A DNA stretch of 64,000 bases from Streptomyces sp. CC0208 (GTDB lineage: Bacteria; Actinomycetota; Actinomycetes; Streptomycetales; Streptomycetaceae), in NCBI RefSeq assembly GCF_003443735.1, contig NZ_CP031969.1, forward strand, positions 2,294,001-2,358,000, written 5' to 3'. Position 1 is the stretch's first letter; every line of letters begins with the position of its first letter. A program made the translations under genes and the position numbers. Of the stretch, positions 35,518 to 45,121 are shown piece after piece. The notes under the pieces were generated by a model. The model was not told the origin of the DNA. It did no database searches and was given only the letters and a program-made list of their open reading frames with translations.

Positions 35518-37518
35518 TCATCGGACCCTGCTACGCAGGGTCGTGAGCAGATATGCGCACAGCAGAGCGGTCAGCGACAACGCCAGCGCCCCGCCCACCG
35601 GTTGAGCGATCACCCGCACCGCTCCGACGAGATAGCGCTCTCCGCCGAAGGGCCACTGCGGCAGGAAGACCTCGCGCAGCCGCGCGGGAAGACCCGTCGC
35701 CGCTCGCACGGACGCCCCCTCCAGGGCTCTTTGCACGAGGGGTACGACGAGAACGGGCACAGCGACCACCGCGGCGAGCCCGGCCGTGGTGGACCGGAAG
35801 ACGCCGGCGGCCAGGACCCCGGACCAGGCACAGCCGGCCACGAGCCCGAACCAACTCACGCTCAGCGCCGGCCAGTCCGCGGGAACTTCCGTGAGTTCCC
35901 GTCCGTAGACGAGATAGAGCACTTCGGCGTCGCAGCCCACCGTGAGAAAGGCTAGTGCCAGCGCGGCGACAGTGGCGACGGCGAGTTTCGCGGTGAGCAG
36001 CCCGAGCCGACGGGGCACGGTACCGCGGTCCGCGGCCAGGGCGGGGTGGCGGAACTCGTCGCCGAACGCGAGCGCACCGAGCAGTCCGGCCCCGAGCGCA
36101 GCCGGGGGCAGCGGCAGCTCCCTCGGCCATGCGGCCAGCAGCCGCGCCTGCGGGGTGTGACCGACGCGTGCCAGGAGTGCGGCGGTAAAGGCGGACGCGA
36201 CGAGCACGGCGGCGGCGGTGAGGAACCCAGTGCCGATCCCTGCCGCGCGGCGCAGTTCGTAGCGCAGGGGGCGCAAGGGGCTGGGGGCTGACCTGACGGA
36301 GATGGGGGGTGGGAGGGGGGGTAGGGGGGCATGGGCCCCGGAGACGGTGGCGGGGCTCAGAGCGGTGTCACCGCTCTCCGCGGCCTGGGCGCTGCCGGGG
36401 TCTGGACTGCAGTGTGCCGTCTGGTCGCCGGGCGCTCTCCGGTCGGCGGGCACCGCCCGCTCACCGCGCAGGTGCGAGCCGCTCGGCGTTGGGGGGTTGT
36501 CGTGCGCCTGGCCTCCTCGCACCGCTGTCCCGGCCACCCCGACGGCCTCATTGCCGACGAGCTCGCCGGGCTCCGGCCCCGTGACGCCTGCCCGCACTTC
36601 CTGTGCCGCTTCCGCGATCTCACCGGGAAACGGACCCGCGCCGGGCCCCATGTCCCCGATCTCGTCGGCCAGTTGGTGAACCAGGACGCCATGCCGGAAG
36701 GCAGTCTCGCCGACGTCGGCACATGTACTGCCGTACACGGACAGACGGTTGCCGCCTTCCCGGACGACTTCGACGGAGCGGTGGGCCGTGCGGGCCTCCT
36801 TGGCGAGCAGGGCGGCGAGGCGGGCGGCGTGGGGGGTGCGGACGGCGACACGGGGACGGAGTCTGGTGCGGGCGAACTCCGCGGCCGCCTGGTCTGCGAC
36901 GAGCCTGCCCTGTTCGAGCGTGATGACGTGATCTGCGGCGCGCGCGGCCTCTTTGGGCTCGGCCGTGGTGAAAAGGACCGTGCCGCCCTGGGCGGCGTGC
37001 GCTCGCAGCATGCCGTGCAGCCAGTGGCTCTCCCGAGTGGAGAGTCCGTCGGCGGGAGCGTCCAGCACGAGGGTGTGCGGGTCCGGCAGCAGGGCGCAGG
37101 CCAGGCCCAGGCGCCGGTCCATGCCCCGAGACAGGGTGCCGAGCCGCTCGTCGCGCAGGCTGACCAGGCCCACCACTTCGAGCACTTCTTCCGCGCGCCG
37201 GACCGGGACACCGGCCGCGGCGCACAGCATGCGCAGATGACCGCGGACCGTGCGCGCGGGATGGCCGGGAACCTCGCCCATGAGGACACCGACCTCGCGC
37301 GAGGGGTGCGCGATGCGATGCAGCGGGCGCCCCTTGAAGTAGGTCAGGCCACGGCCCTGTTGGAGTTCGAGCATCAGTCTGAGCGCCGTCGTCTTGCCCG
37401 CGCCCGGCGCTCCGAGGAGCGCGGTGACGCGGCCCGCTGGGGCTTCGAAGGACACGTCGTCGACCGCGGGCGGAAGGTCCTTGCGGGAATTGCTGGTCAG
37501 TCCGAAGGCCTGGATCAC
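35518..37518 (-). CDS. ABC transporter fusion: ATPase plus membrane domain
   Basis: This 666-residue protein joins an N-terminal ABC ATPase (Walker A GAPGAGKTT near 37-45, signature TLSRGMDRRLGLA, Walker B HTLVLDAPADGLS) to a Pro/Gly-rich linker (about 290-405) and a C-terminal hydrophobic part with about six helices, as in ABC-2-type exporters. Such ATPase-membrane fusions in actinomycetes are usually of unknown substrate. The GTG at 37518 lacks a ribosome site, but TATCTT lies seven bases upstream, consistent with a leaderless message; TTG at 37527 is an alternative. It follows the Nudix regulator gene on the same strand by 40 bases. Confidence 0.82.
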   Translation of the reverse strand: MIQAFGLTSNSRKDLPPAVDDVSFEAPAGRVTALLGAPGAGKTTALRLMLELQQGRGLTYFKGRPLHRIAHPSREVGVLMGEVPGHPARTVRGHLRMLCAAAGVPVRRAEEVLEVVGLVSLRDERLGTLSRGMDRRLGLACALLPDPHTLVLDAPADGLSTRESHWLHGMLRAHAAQGGTVLFTTAEPKEAARAADHVITLEQGRLVADQAAAEFARTRLRPRVAVRTPHAARLAALLAKEARTAHRSVEVVREGGNRLSVYGSTCADVGETAFRHGVLVHQLADEIGDMGPGAGPFPGEIAEAAQEVRAGVTGPEPGELVGNEAVGVAGTAVRGGQAHDNPPTPSGSHLRGERAVPADRRAPGDQTAHCSPDPGSAQAAESGDTALSPATVSGAHAPLPPLPPPISVRSAPSPLRPLRYELRRAAGIGTGFLTAAAVLVASAFTAALLARVGHTPQARLLAAWPRELPLPPAALGAGLLGALAFGDEFRHPALAADRGTVPRRLGLLTAKLAVATVAALALAFLTVGCDAEVLYLVYGRELTEVPADWPALSVSWFGLVAGCAWSGVLAAGVFRSTTAGLAAVVAVPVLVVPLVQRALEGASVRAATGLPARLREVFLPQWPFGGERYLVGAVRVIAQPVGGALALSLTALLCAYLLTTLRSRVR

Positions 37519-37558
37519 CTGTAGCAAGATAGCGGGTTATGTCCGGTTTTCGGGGCCG

Positions 37559-38317
37559 TCACACTTCGGGGCGCAGCATCGGGGGGTTGAGAAGAGTGGC
37601 GCCGCCGGCCCGGAAGAGCTGGGCGGGGCGGCCGCCCTGTCGCGTGGTGGTGCCGCCGGTGGGGACCAGAAAGCCCGGTGTGCCCGTCACCTTGCGGTGG
37701 AAGTTGCGCGGGTCCAGTGCCACGCCCCACACCGCCTCGTAGACCCGGCGCAGCTCTCCGACGGTGAACTCGGGCGGGCAGAACGCGGTGGCCAGCGACG
37801 AGTACTCGATCTTGGAGCGGGCGCGCTCCACTCCGTCCGACAGGATCTGCGCATGGTCGAAGGCGAGCGGCACGACCGGCTCACCGTCCCGACCGTAGCC
37901 GCCCTGCTGCAGCAGTTCTTCGACGGGCGCCCAGCGTGCGTTGCTGGCGTCACCGCCTGCCCGGGGGGCGGGCAGGTCGGGGGCGAGGGCGAGGTGGGCG
38001 ACGCTCACCACGCGCATCCGGGGATCACGCTTGGGGTCGCCGTAGGTCGCCAGCTGTTCCAGGTGCGCTCCGTTGTCCTGGACGGGGACGGCCGGGTCAT
38101 GGGCACGCAGTCCCGTCTCCTCGGCCAGCTCGCGGGCAGCGGCCTGCGCCAGATCCTCATCGGCCCGTACGAAACCGCCGGGAAGCGCCCAACGCCCCTG
38201 GAACGGCGGCTCGCCCCTGCGTACCGCGAGCGCACACAGGGCGTGACGGCGCACGGTCAGTACGACCAGGTCCACGGTGACGGCGAAGGGCGGAAAGGCT
38301 GACGGGTCGTAGGGCAT
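37559..38317 (-). CDS. NrtR-like Nudix-domain regulator (Nudix plus winged helix)
   Basis: This 252-residue protein has an N-terminal Nudix domain with an intact box (GGFVRADEDLAQAAARELAE then ETGL) and a C-terminal winged helix (about 155-235; PPEFTVGELRRVYEAVWGVALDPRNF). This is the architecture of NrtR, the ADP-ribose-sensing repressor of NAD metabolism. Because all Nudix residues are kept, it may still hydrolyse ADP-ribose. An inverted repeat lies 10 bases upstream of the ATG and suggests autoregulation. No NAD gene is in the window, so its targets are elsewhere or include the downstream ABC gene. Confidence 0.87.
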   Translation of the reverse strand: MPYDPSAFPPFAVTVDLVVLTVRRHALCALAVRRGEPPFQGRWALPGGFVRADEDLAQAAARELAEETGLRAHDPAVPVQDNGAHLEQLATYGDPKRDPRMRVVSVAHLALAPDLPAPRAGGDASNARWAPVEELLQQGGYGRDGEPVVPLAFDHAQILSDGVERARSKIEYSSLATAFCPPEFTVGELRRVYEAVWGVALDPRNFHRKVTGTPGFLVPTGGTTTRQGGRPAQLFRAGGATLLNPPMLRPEV

Positions 38318-38327
38318 GCGGCGATCA

Positions 38328-38347
38328 TAGTCGTCTGCCTGACGATA
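38328..38347. promoter_or_regulatory. Candidate NrtR-type operator
   Basis: TAGTCGTCTGCCTGACGATA contains TCGTC and GACGA half-sites around a 5-base centre, in line with published NrtR boxes as I remember them. It stands just upstream of the Nudix regulator start. Confidence 0.5.
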
Positions 38348-38447
38348 AACACTCCCTTCGCGGGTCGCATCGGTGCCTGATCCAGTACCGTCCGAACGGG
38401 TCGCGTCCTCCCCTGCCCGCTTCTGTCGGGAACAGCGTCGTTCGAGG

Positions 38448-41030
38448 TCACGCCCCCAGTTGCAGCCCTTCGGCGGCCTCCTCGACCATGGCGAGCCCGA
38501 GTCTGCTGACCCGTACCGCGAACGGGGCCCCCGCAATCCTCAGCCCGGTCAGGCCGAGCTCGCCGAGAGGCGCGCTGCGCACGGGGCGCAGTGTGACGGT
38601 CCCCGCCGGGACATCGGGACGGATGCCCGCGAGGGCGCTCAGCACCAGAACTCCGGTGGCCGCTGCCGTGGCCGCTGGGCGGCAGGCCGCCGGGTGAGGA
38701 AGGGGAGCGCTCCCGTCGGTGCGCTGCTCACCCGCGTACATCTCGGGGAGCCGGTGGCCGAAGGCCTCAGCCGCGGCCAGCAGGCCGCGCAGGAGCGAGC
38801 CGGCCTCCTTCTCGTACCCGGCGGCAGCCAGGCCCGAGACGGCGATGGCCGTCTCGTGGACTCGTACGGCACCGGTGCGATGGCCGAACGGGTTGTATCC
38901 CGCCTCTTTCGTGCCCAGTCCGCGCAGCCCCCAGCCCGAGTCCATGGCCGGGCTCCCGAGCAGCCGGGCCAGCTGTTCGGTCTGCGCCCTGTCGAGCAGA
39001 CCGGGTGCCTGTTCGCCCCCGCCGAGCAGTCCGGTGTCCAGGAGATGGACAGCCGCGGCGCCGAAGTGCGCCACCAGGCGTCCGTCGGGGGCCCGCGCGG
39101 CCGCCGGTCGGCCACCGCTGCGGTCCTCGACCCAGAAGTCCGCGCGGAAGGCCATGCGCAGTTCGCGGGCCCACTGCCGCAGCGCCGCCCCGCCGGGTCT
39201 GTCGAACGCGTCCAGCAGTTCGGCACCGAGGACGGCAGCGCGATGCGCATGCGCCTGCGTGTCGCAGCGGACGGGGCCGCCGGGCTGTGGGTCGCACAGA
39301 TAGGTCCCCTCCCCCACGGTCGCCCGGAGCCAGCCCAGACACCGTTCGGCTGTCGGGAGCAGCTCTTGCGTCTCCTGAGGTGAGAGCCCCCATCGGAAGG
39401 CCTCCGCGAGGAGAGCGGGAAAGAGCAGGGTTGCCTCGGTACCCGTGCAACAGGCCGGCAGGTGGGCGCCCGCGTCCCGGCGCGGCCCGGGAATCATGCC
39501 GGACTGCCTTGTCTGCTCGCGGAGTTGGGTGCGCGCGAGGGTGCGGAGCGTGCCCGCGGCGAGCCCGGTGCCGAGCGGCAGCGTCATCCGGGCCGCGACG
39601 AGCGCGTCGGCCGGTGCCAGGCCGCAGCGCCAGGGGGCTCCGGCCGCGAGGTGGGTGTCGGTGGGGTGCGCCGGGTCGCGCAGCAGTAGGGACTGGAGAT
39701 CGTCGATGCTCGTGTGCAGGAGCGGCTGGACCGCGGGGTGGTCTCCCGTCGCGCGGGCGGAGGCCAGGGGGCTGGTCGCCGCTCGCCCCACGGCGCGGAC
39801 GGGGCCCGCGCCCTCCAGACGCACGCGCAGCTCCAGGCCGACGGTGCCTCCGGGGGGTAGGTCGAACTCCCAGCGCAGCAGGCCTGCCGACGCGAGGGCG
39901 TCGGCGGGTGGTGGGTCGGCCGTGACCGATGCCCCGCCGGTCGCGCAGGACCAGCGCAGACCGCAGTCGTGGACGACGGCGGGCAGTTCGGGTCCTCTTC
40001 GGCCCGAGGCGATCGCGCCCAGGTCCGCCAGGTCCGTACCGAGGGCCACCTCCACCGGCAGCCGCAGCGGACGGGCGGCGGCGCTGTGCAGCATGATGCG
40101 TTCCGTCCCGTCCGCGTGGCGGGTTCGCTCCACGACGACGTCAGGGTCCGGGCCGCCGCCCTGGGAAACGCACGCGGTGGCCACGAAGCGTGCGCGATCC
40201 GCCGCGGTCGTCCGGGCCTGGACCGCGAGCGGCTCACGGCCGGCGACACGGATCTGACACCGGGAGAGCACACGCCTGCCTGCGCGGTAGAAACCCTCCA
40301 GCCCTTGACCGGTCAACTGCCCCTGGTCCGTGGAGATGGCGAGGCCCGGGAGCGCCACACAGATGATGACCGAGTGCGCCGGTGGGAGATCAGCTGAGCC
40401 TCGAGGGATCGTCGAGGGGTTCTGTGTCGGCTTGGACGGCACGGGTGAAGGAAGGCGGGCAGCACGGTTCGCCGTCGGAGGCGGAGTCCGGCCCTGCCCC
40501 GTGGATGTCGGCGGGCGTCGTACGGGCCCCGATGACGGGGGCGGATCACGGTCCCATGACAGCGAGGGAGTGGTGTCCTCCCGATCCTGTTCCGGAGTCG
40601 GGTTCGGATTCCGGCGGTGTTCCACCGCCCCCGCGGTGTGCGCGGTGCCTCTCGGAAACATCGGTTCAGGCGTACCGGTGTCCATGGCCCGCGGCAGCGG
40701 ACCGGCGCTTCCTTTCCACACCGTCGTCGGCACGCCGAGGACGGCGCGGCCGTCGTCGGCGGAGGGCGGAGTCGGCTGATACAAGGGGCGCTTCCTCTGC
40801 ACTCTGCGCGGCCCGGGCGTGTTCGGCGCCCGGTGCGGGGCTCCTGAAGGGCATGGGCGATGCGGCGGTACGGCCCGGTAGGGGGTTCCGCCACTCAGGT
40901 GAACGGGACGGGCCTGTTCAGGGTCACGCCCATGGGCCCGGAAGCCGACCGAATGGCGGCGGGCCAGGGCCGTCGCCCGACGGCACAGATGAGACCAGCC
41001 TCGTGCGAGACCCTTCGAGCGGTCGCTCAT
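38448..41030 (-). CDS. Glycogen-debranching-like protein (GDE N-terminal plus six-hairpin glycosidase)
   Basis: This protein of about 860 residues has a long Pro/Arg/Thr-rich, probably disordered N-terminus (roughly 1-215). An N-terminal debranching-enzyme domain follows (LPGLAISTDQGQLTGQGLEGFYRAGRR), then a helical six-hairpin domain with DSGWGLRGLGTKEAGYNPFGHRTG and VRVHETAIA. It may act on alpha-glucans. The start is uncertain. ATG at 41030 overlaps the stop of the DUF4192 gene (ATGA) and follows GAGGA by six bases; TTG at 40784 behind GAGGAAG would give 778 residues. Third-position GC in the first 80 codons is lower than usual, so the shorter form is possible. Confidence 0.78.
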   Translation of the reverse strand: MSDRSKGLARGWSHLCRRATALARRHSVGFRAHGRDPEQARPVHLSGGTPYRAVPPHRPCPSGAPHRAPNTPGPRRVQRKRPLYQPTPPSADDGRAVLGVPTTVWKGSAGPLPRAMDTGTPEPMFPRGTAHTAGAVEHRRNPNPTPEQDREDTTPSLSWDRDPPPSSGPVRRPPTSTGQGRTPPPTANRAARLPSPVPSKPTQNPSTIPRGSADLPPAHSVIICVALPGLAISTDQGQLTGQGLEGFYRAGRRVLSRCQIRVAGREPLAVQARTTAADRARFVATACVSQGGGPDPDVVVERTRHADGTERIMLHSAAARPLRLPVEVALGTDLADLGAIASGRRGPELPAVVHDCGLRWSCATGGASVTADPPPADALASAGLLRWEFDLPPGGTVGLELRVRLEGAGPVRAVGRAATSPLASARATGDHPAVQPLLHTSIDDLQSLLLRDPAHPTDTHLAAGAPWRCGLAPADALVAARMTLPLGTGLAAGTLRTLARTQLREQTRQSGMIPGPRRDAGAHLPACCTGTEATLLFPALLAEAFRWGLSPQETQELLPTAERCLGWLRATVGEGTYLCDPQPGGPVRCDTQAHAHRAAVLGAELLDAFDRPGGAALRQWARELRMAFRADFWVEDRSGGRPAAARAPDGRLVAHFGAAAVHLLDTGLLGGGEQAPGLLDRAQTEQLARLLGSPAMDSGWGLRGLGTKEAGYNPFGHRTGAVRVHETAIAVSGLAAAGYEKEAGSLLRGLLAAAEAFGHRLPEMYAGEQRTDGSAPLPHPAACRPAATAAATGVLVLSALAGIRPDVPAGTVTLRPVRSAPLGELGLTGLRIAGAPFAVRVSRLGLAMVEEAAEGLQLGA

Positions 41031-42808
41031 CGCTTTTCCTCGGTGGCCTCGCCCCCGGGCCGAGTGCCCTCGGCTCGGCGTGCGTCGCCCATGCCCGTGG
41101 TGCGGCGGACCGTACCGGGACGCGTACCGCGGGCCGGGCGGGAGCGTGGGCGGGACTCCTCGGCGCAGGGCTGTCGCCCCTCCGTCTCGGCGGGATGGGG
41201 ACGGGCATCGGCGCGAGCGCCGGGACGCACCCGCTTGCGTCGGCGGGAGGCCGTGGGCGGTGGCATCGGCGGATTCCGGTCGGCACCGGACGGGCACGGC
41301 GGCAGCGCGCCTTCGGCAGGGGACGGACACACAGCCAGCGCGTCCTTGGAGTCCCCGGACAGCTCCATGGTTTCTTCGCAGGCGGGCGGGGATGACGCCT
41401 GACTCATGCCAGGACCGGGCATGTTCAGCCCCGTCGTGTCCTCGGCCGACTCCACGTCTGCGGACCGAGCGACCTCGGACCGCGCGCGTGCATCCCGCCC
41501 CTCGCGCTCCGCTCGCAGGCAGCGGCGGATGGATTCCGGGTCGAGTCCCTCGTTGCATGCCTGGTGCAGGAGCCGGGCGAAGAGATAGCTGGGATCTGCG
41601 CCCAGGGCCATGGCCAGCGCCTCCCTGGCCTCGATCTCGTCGCCCGCGGACCAGGCGACCCATCCCGCGAGGGTGAGTGGCGCCGCCGCATGCTCGCCGT
41701 AGGGTCCGACACACCGGCGGGCCAACGCGCGCCACAGACGCAGGGCCGGTCCGGCCTCCTCCGCCTCCATCCACTCCGCCGCGCGGTCCCGGGTCGTGCG
41801 GTCCTGAAGCCCGAGGATGAGTTCCGCCGCGTCTTCGTGCCCCAGGATTTCGTCGTCGCGCAGGTCGGCCTGGAGCGGGCCCGACACGGGCGCCGCCTCG
41901 GCGAAGCGGGCCATGGTGTGCCGGGCCAGGCTCAGCGTCCTCTCGGCCACGTCCACCCGGCTCGCCTGGTCGAGCATCCTGGGGACCAGGGCCATGCCGG
42001 CGGTGTCCAGGGCGACCTCCTGCTCCAGCGCGGCCGCGGTCTCCCAGGGCTGCAGCCTGGCCCGCAACTCGCGAAGGGTCCCCCGCACCTGCAGTCCGGC
42101 GTACGTGGCCGCGGCGGCGAGCACCGATGTGCCGGGCAGACCCATCGGAAGTCCCTCCGCGGGGCAGCAGTCCTCGCTCGGGCAGCAGTACGACCAGTAG
42201 CGGCCGTCGGAGATGCACAACGCCTCGATCACAGGAACGTCGAGCCGACCGCACTCCGTGCGCAGCAGACCGGCGAGCGGGGCGAGCCGCTCCGTGATCT
42301 GCCGGCCCGTCTCGCCGGGCCCCGGTTCCTGGCAGAGGTAGGCGACCATCTGTTCGGGGCGGCCGCCCCTGCGCTCGCTGCCGGTGATCAGCCCGTGGGC
42401 CAGCTGCCGGGCGACGGCCGGCCAGTCGTCCTTGTTCGCGGGAATGCCCAGCCGGGCCCGCCCTCCGAACCGGCCGCGGCCGCCCCGGTCGTGCAGGGCG
42501 ACCAGGACGATGCTGTCCTCGGGCCGGTATCCGAGCAGGTAGGGCAGAGCGTCGGCCAGCTCGCCCGGAGTCCGCAGGGTGACCTGGTGTTCGGCGCCAT
42601 GTGCGTCGAATCCGACGCGGTCGCTGATCCCCGTGCCGTCGTTGTCCCGCCCGTCGCCGCTCCGTCCGGGGATGTTCCGTCCGCCGCCGTGCCCTCCGGT
42701 GTTGCTCCGGCCGCCGCCGGGCCGCCCCTCGCCGTTCCGTCCGTCGCGGTTCCGCTCGCGGTCATTGCCGTTCGCGGCGGATCCAGTCGCTTCGCTGTGG
42801 TTCGTCAT
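41027..42808 (-). CDS. DUF4192 family protein
   Basis: This 593-residue protein starts with a Gly/Arg/Asn/Asp-rich low-complexity segment (about residues 14-60). The DUF4192 domain (about 70-400) follows, recognisable by TPGELADALPYLLGYRPEDSIV, then the cysteine-rich SYCCPSEDCCPAEG and GWVAWSAGDEIEAREALAMAL. The C-terminal 150 residues are Pro/Arg-rich and basic. The function is unknown. It is divergent from recQ and coupled to the debranching-like gene by an ATGA overlap. The start has only a weak ribosome site (GAGATC). Confidence 0.85.
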   Translation of the reverse strand: MTNHSEATGSAANGNDRERNRDGRNGEGRPGGGRSNTGGHGGGRNIPGRSGDGRDNDGTGISDRVGFDAHGAEHQVTLRTPGELADALPYLLGYRPEDSIVLVALHDRGGRGRFGGRARLGIPANKDDWPAVARQLAHGLITGSERRGGRPEQMVAYLCQEPGPGETGRQITERLAPLAGLLRTECGRLDVPVIEALCISDGRYWSYCCPSEDCCPAEGLPMGLPGTSVLAAAATYAGLQVRGTLRELRARLQPWETAAALEQEVALDTAGMALVPRMLDQASRVDVAERTLSLARHTMARFAEAAPVSGPLQADLRDDEILGHEDAAELILGLQDRTTRDRAAEWMEAEEAGPALRLWRALARRCVGPYGEHAAAPLTLAGWVAWSAGDEIEAREALAMALGADPSYLFARLLHQACNEGLDPESIRRCLRAEREGRDARARSEVARSADVESAEDTTGLNMPGPGMSQASSPPACEETMELSGDSKDALAVCPSPAEGALPPCPSGADRNPPMPPPTASRRRKRVRPGARADARPHPAETEGRQPCAEESRPRSRPARGTRPGTVRRTTGMGDARRAEGTRPGGEATEEKR

Positions 42809-42949
42809 GCGCAGACGATCTCGCGGATCTTGAGGTTCCGTTTGGGCCTGTGGATAAGTCCGATCAGGGCCACGACAACCCCCGTCCGGTCATCCACAGC
42901 CAGGCAACCGAGACGCCCCGCTGTCGGAGGCGTCCTGTTGTATGGGGGC

Positions 42950-45121
42950 ATGACGCACACGAGCAAGACGGAGTTGCGCGAGGCCGCCGACGGGATCCTC
43001 GTCCGGCTCGTCGGGGACAGCACCGGATCGGCGCGGCTGCGCGAGGACCAGTGGCGGGCGATCGAGGCACTGGTCGCCGACAAGCGCCGGGCCCTGGTCG
43101 TGCAGCGCACAGGATGGGGCAAGTCCGCGGTGTATTTCGTGGCGACGGCCCTGCTGCGCGAGCGTGGCGCCGGACCCACCGTGATCGTCTCTCCGCTGCT
43201 CGCGCTCATGCGCAACCAGGTCGAGGCCGCCGCCCGGGCCGGCATCCACGCCCGGACCATCAACTCCTCCAACCCCGAGGAGTGGGAGACCATCCGCGCC
43301 GAGGTCGCCGCGGGCACCGTGGACGTACTGCTCGTGAGCCCCGAACGGCTCAACAACCCGGACTTCCGCGACAACGTCCTGCCGGAGCTGTCGGCCGCCA
43401 CCGGCCTTCTCGTCGTCGACGAGGCGCACTGCATCTCCGACTGGGGCCACGACTTCCGCCCCGACTACCGACGGCTGCGCACCATGCTCACCGACCTCCC
43501 GCCCGGGGTGCCGGTGCTGGCCACCACCGCCACGGCCAACGCCCGGGTCACCGCCGACGTAGCGGAGCAACTGGGCACCGGCACCGCTTCGGACGCACTG
43601 GTCCTGCGCGGCCCGCTCGACCGCGAGAGCCTGAGCCTCGGCGTGCTCCACCTGCCCGACGCCACACACCGGCTGGCCTGGCTCGCCGATCACCTGGACG
43701 ACCTGCCGGGCTCCGGGATCATCTACACGCTGACCGTGGCCGCCGCCGAGGAGATCACCGCCTTCCTGCGGCAGTGCGGGCACACCGTCACCTCGTACAC
43801 GGGAAAGACGGAGAACGCCGAACGCCAGCAGGCCGAGGAAGCCCTCCTCGCGAACAAGGTCAAGGCGCTGGTGGCCACTTCCGCGCTCGGCATGGGATTC
43901 GACAAGCCCGACCTCGGCTTCGTCGTCCATGTCGGCTCACCCTCCTCCCCCATCGCCTACTACCAGCAGGTCGGCCGCGCGGGACGCGGTGTCGAGCACG
44001 CGGAGGTGCTGCTCCTGCCCGGCCGTGAGGACGAGGCGATCTGGTCCTACTTCGCCTCCGTCGCGTTCCCACCCGAAGAAGCCGTACGGCGCACCCTGGA
44101 CGCCCTCGCCCGGGCGGACCGGCCGCTGTCGCTGCCCGCGCTCGAACCGCTGGTGGAGCTCAACCGCACCCGCTTGGAGATCATGCTCAAGGTGCTGGAC
44201 GTGGACGGCGCGGTCCACCGGGTCAAGGGCGGCTGGATCGCCACCGGAGCGCCCTGGTCGTACGACACCGAGCGCTACGCCTGGGTCGCCAAGCAGCGCG
44301 CCACCGAACAGCAGGCGATGCGCGACTACGCCACCACCACGGGCTGCCGTATGGAGTTCCTGAGGCGGCAGTTGGACGACGAACAGGCGGCTCCCTGCGG
44401 CCGCTGCGACAACTGCGCGGGCCCCCGATTCACCGCCGACATCTCCGTTGCCGCCCTGGACACGGCGGGCGGCTCGCTCTCCCGTGCCGGTGTCGTGGTG
44501 GAGCCCCGCCGCATGTGGCCGACGGGTCTGCCGGCCATCGGCGTCGACCTGAAGGGCCGTATTCCGTCCGGCGAACAGGCCTTGCCGGGCCGGGCTCTCG
44601 GGCGACTGTCGGACATCGGCTGGGGCAACCGACTGCGACCGCTGCTCGCACCCCGGACTCCGGACGCCCCCGTCCCCGACGACGTGGCGAACGCCGTCGT
44701 GACCGTGCTGGCCGACTGGGCCAAGTCGCCCGACGGCTGGGCCTCCGGCGCCCCGGACGCACCGGCCCGTCCTGTCGGGGTGGTCACCGTTCCCTCGCGC
44801 GGCCGGCCCCAGTTGGTTCACTCGCTGGGCAGCCGGATCTCCGCCGTCGGCCGTCTGCCGTTCCTGGGATCCCTCGCCTACACGGACGACACCGCCGATG
44901 TGGCCCTGCCCCGCTCCAACAGTGCTCAGCGTCTGCGGGCCCTGCACGGGGCGATCGTCGTGCCGCCGCCCCTCCGGGAAGCGCTGCAGGCAGCGGCAGG
45001 TCCCGTCCTGCTCGTCGACGACATGACCGATACCGGCTGGACCCTCGCAGTCACCGCCCGACTGCTGTTGCGGTCAGGTGCCCAGGGGGTGTTGCCTCTG
45101 GTGCTGGCCGTCCGTGGCTGA
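42950..45121 (+). CDS. recQ: RecQ-family DNA helicase with C-terminal phosphoribosyltransferase domain
   Basis: This 723-residue protein begins with a superfamily 2 helicase: Walker A RTGWGKSAVYF (TGWGKS 54-59), DEAH box VVDEAHCISDWGHDFRPDYRR, TATAN motif and YYQQVGRAGRG. A zinc-binding cluster follows (GCRMEFLRRQ, then CGRCDNC). Beyond it, the last 200 residues are not RecQ C-terminal and HRDC but carry VLLVDDMTDTGWTLAVTARL, the PRPP-binding loop of phosphoribosyltransferases. ATG at 42950 follows a G-run by one base, so it may be leaderless. It should unwind recombination intermediates; what the added domain does is unknown. Confidence 0.9.
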   Translation: MTHTSKTELREAADGILVRLVGDSTGSARLREDQWRAIEALVADKRRALVVQRTGWGKSAVYFVATALLRERGAGPTVIVSPLLALMRNQVEAAARAGIHARTINSSNPEEWETIRAEVAAGTVDVLLVSPERLNNPDFRDNVLPELSAATGLLVVDEAHCISDWGHDFRPDYRRLRTMLTDLPPGVPVLATTATANARVTADVAEQLGTGTASDALVLRGPLDRESLSLGVLHLPDATHRLAWLADHLDDLPGSGIIYTLTVAAAEEITAFLRQCGHTVTSYTGKTENAERQQAEEALLANKVKALVATSALGMGFDKPDLGFVVHVGSPSSPIAYYQQVGRAGRGVEHAEVLLLPGREDEAIWSYFASVAFPPEEAVRRTLDALARADRPLSLPALEPLVELNRTRLEIMLKVLDVDGAVHRVKGGWIATGAPWSYDTERYAWVAKQRATEQQAMRDYATTTGCRMEFLRRQLDDEQAAPCGRCDNCAGPRFTADISVAALDTAGGSLSRAGVVVEPRRMWPTGLPAIGVDLKGRIPSGEQALPGRALGRLSDIGWGNRLRPLLAPRTPDAPVPDDVANAVVTVLADWAKSPDGWASGAPDAPARPVGVVTVPSRGRPQLVHSLGSRISAVGRLPFLGSLAYTDDTADVALPRSNSAQRLRALHGAIVVPPPLREALQAAAGPVLLVDDMTDTGWTLAVTARLLLRSGAQGVLPLVLAVRG

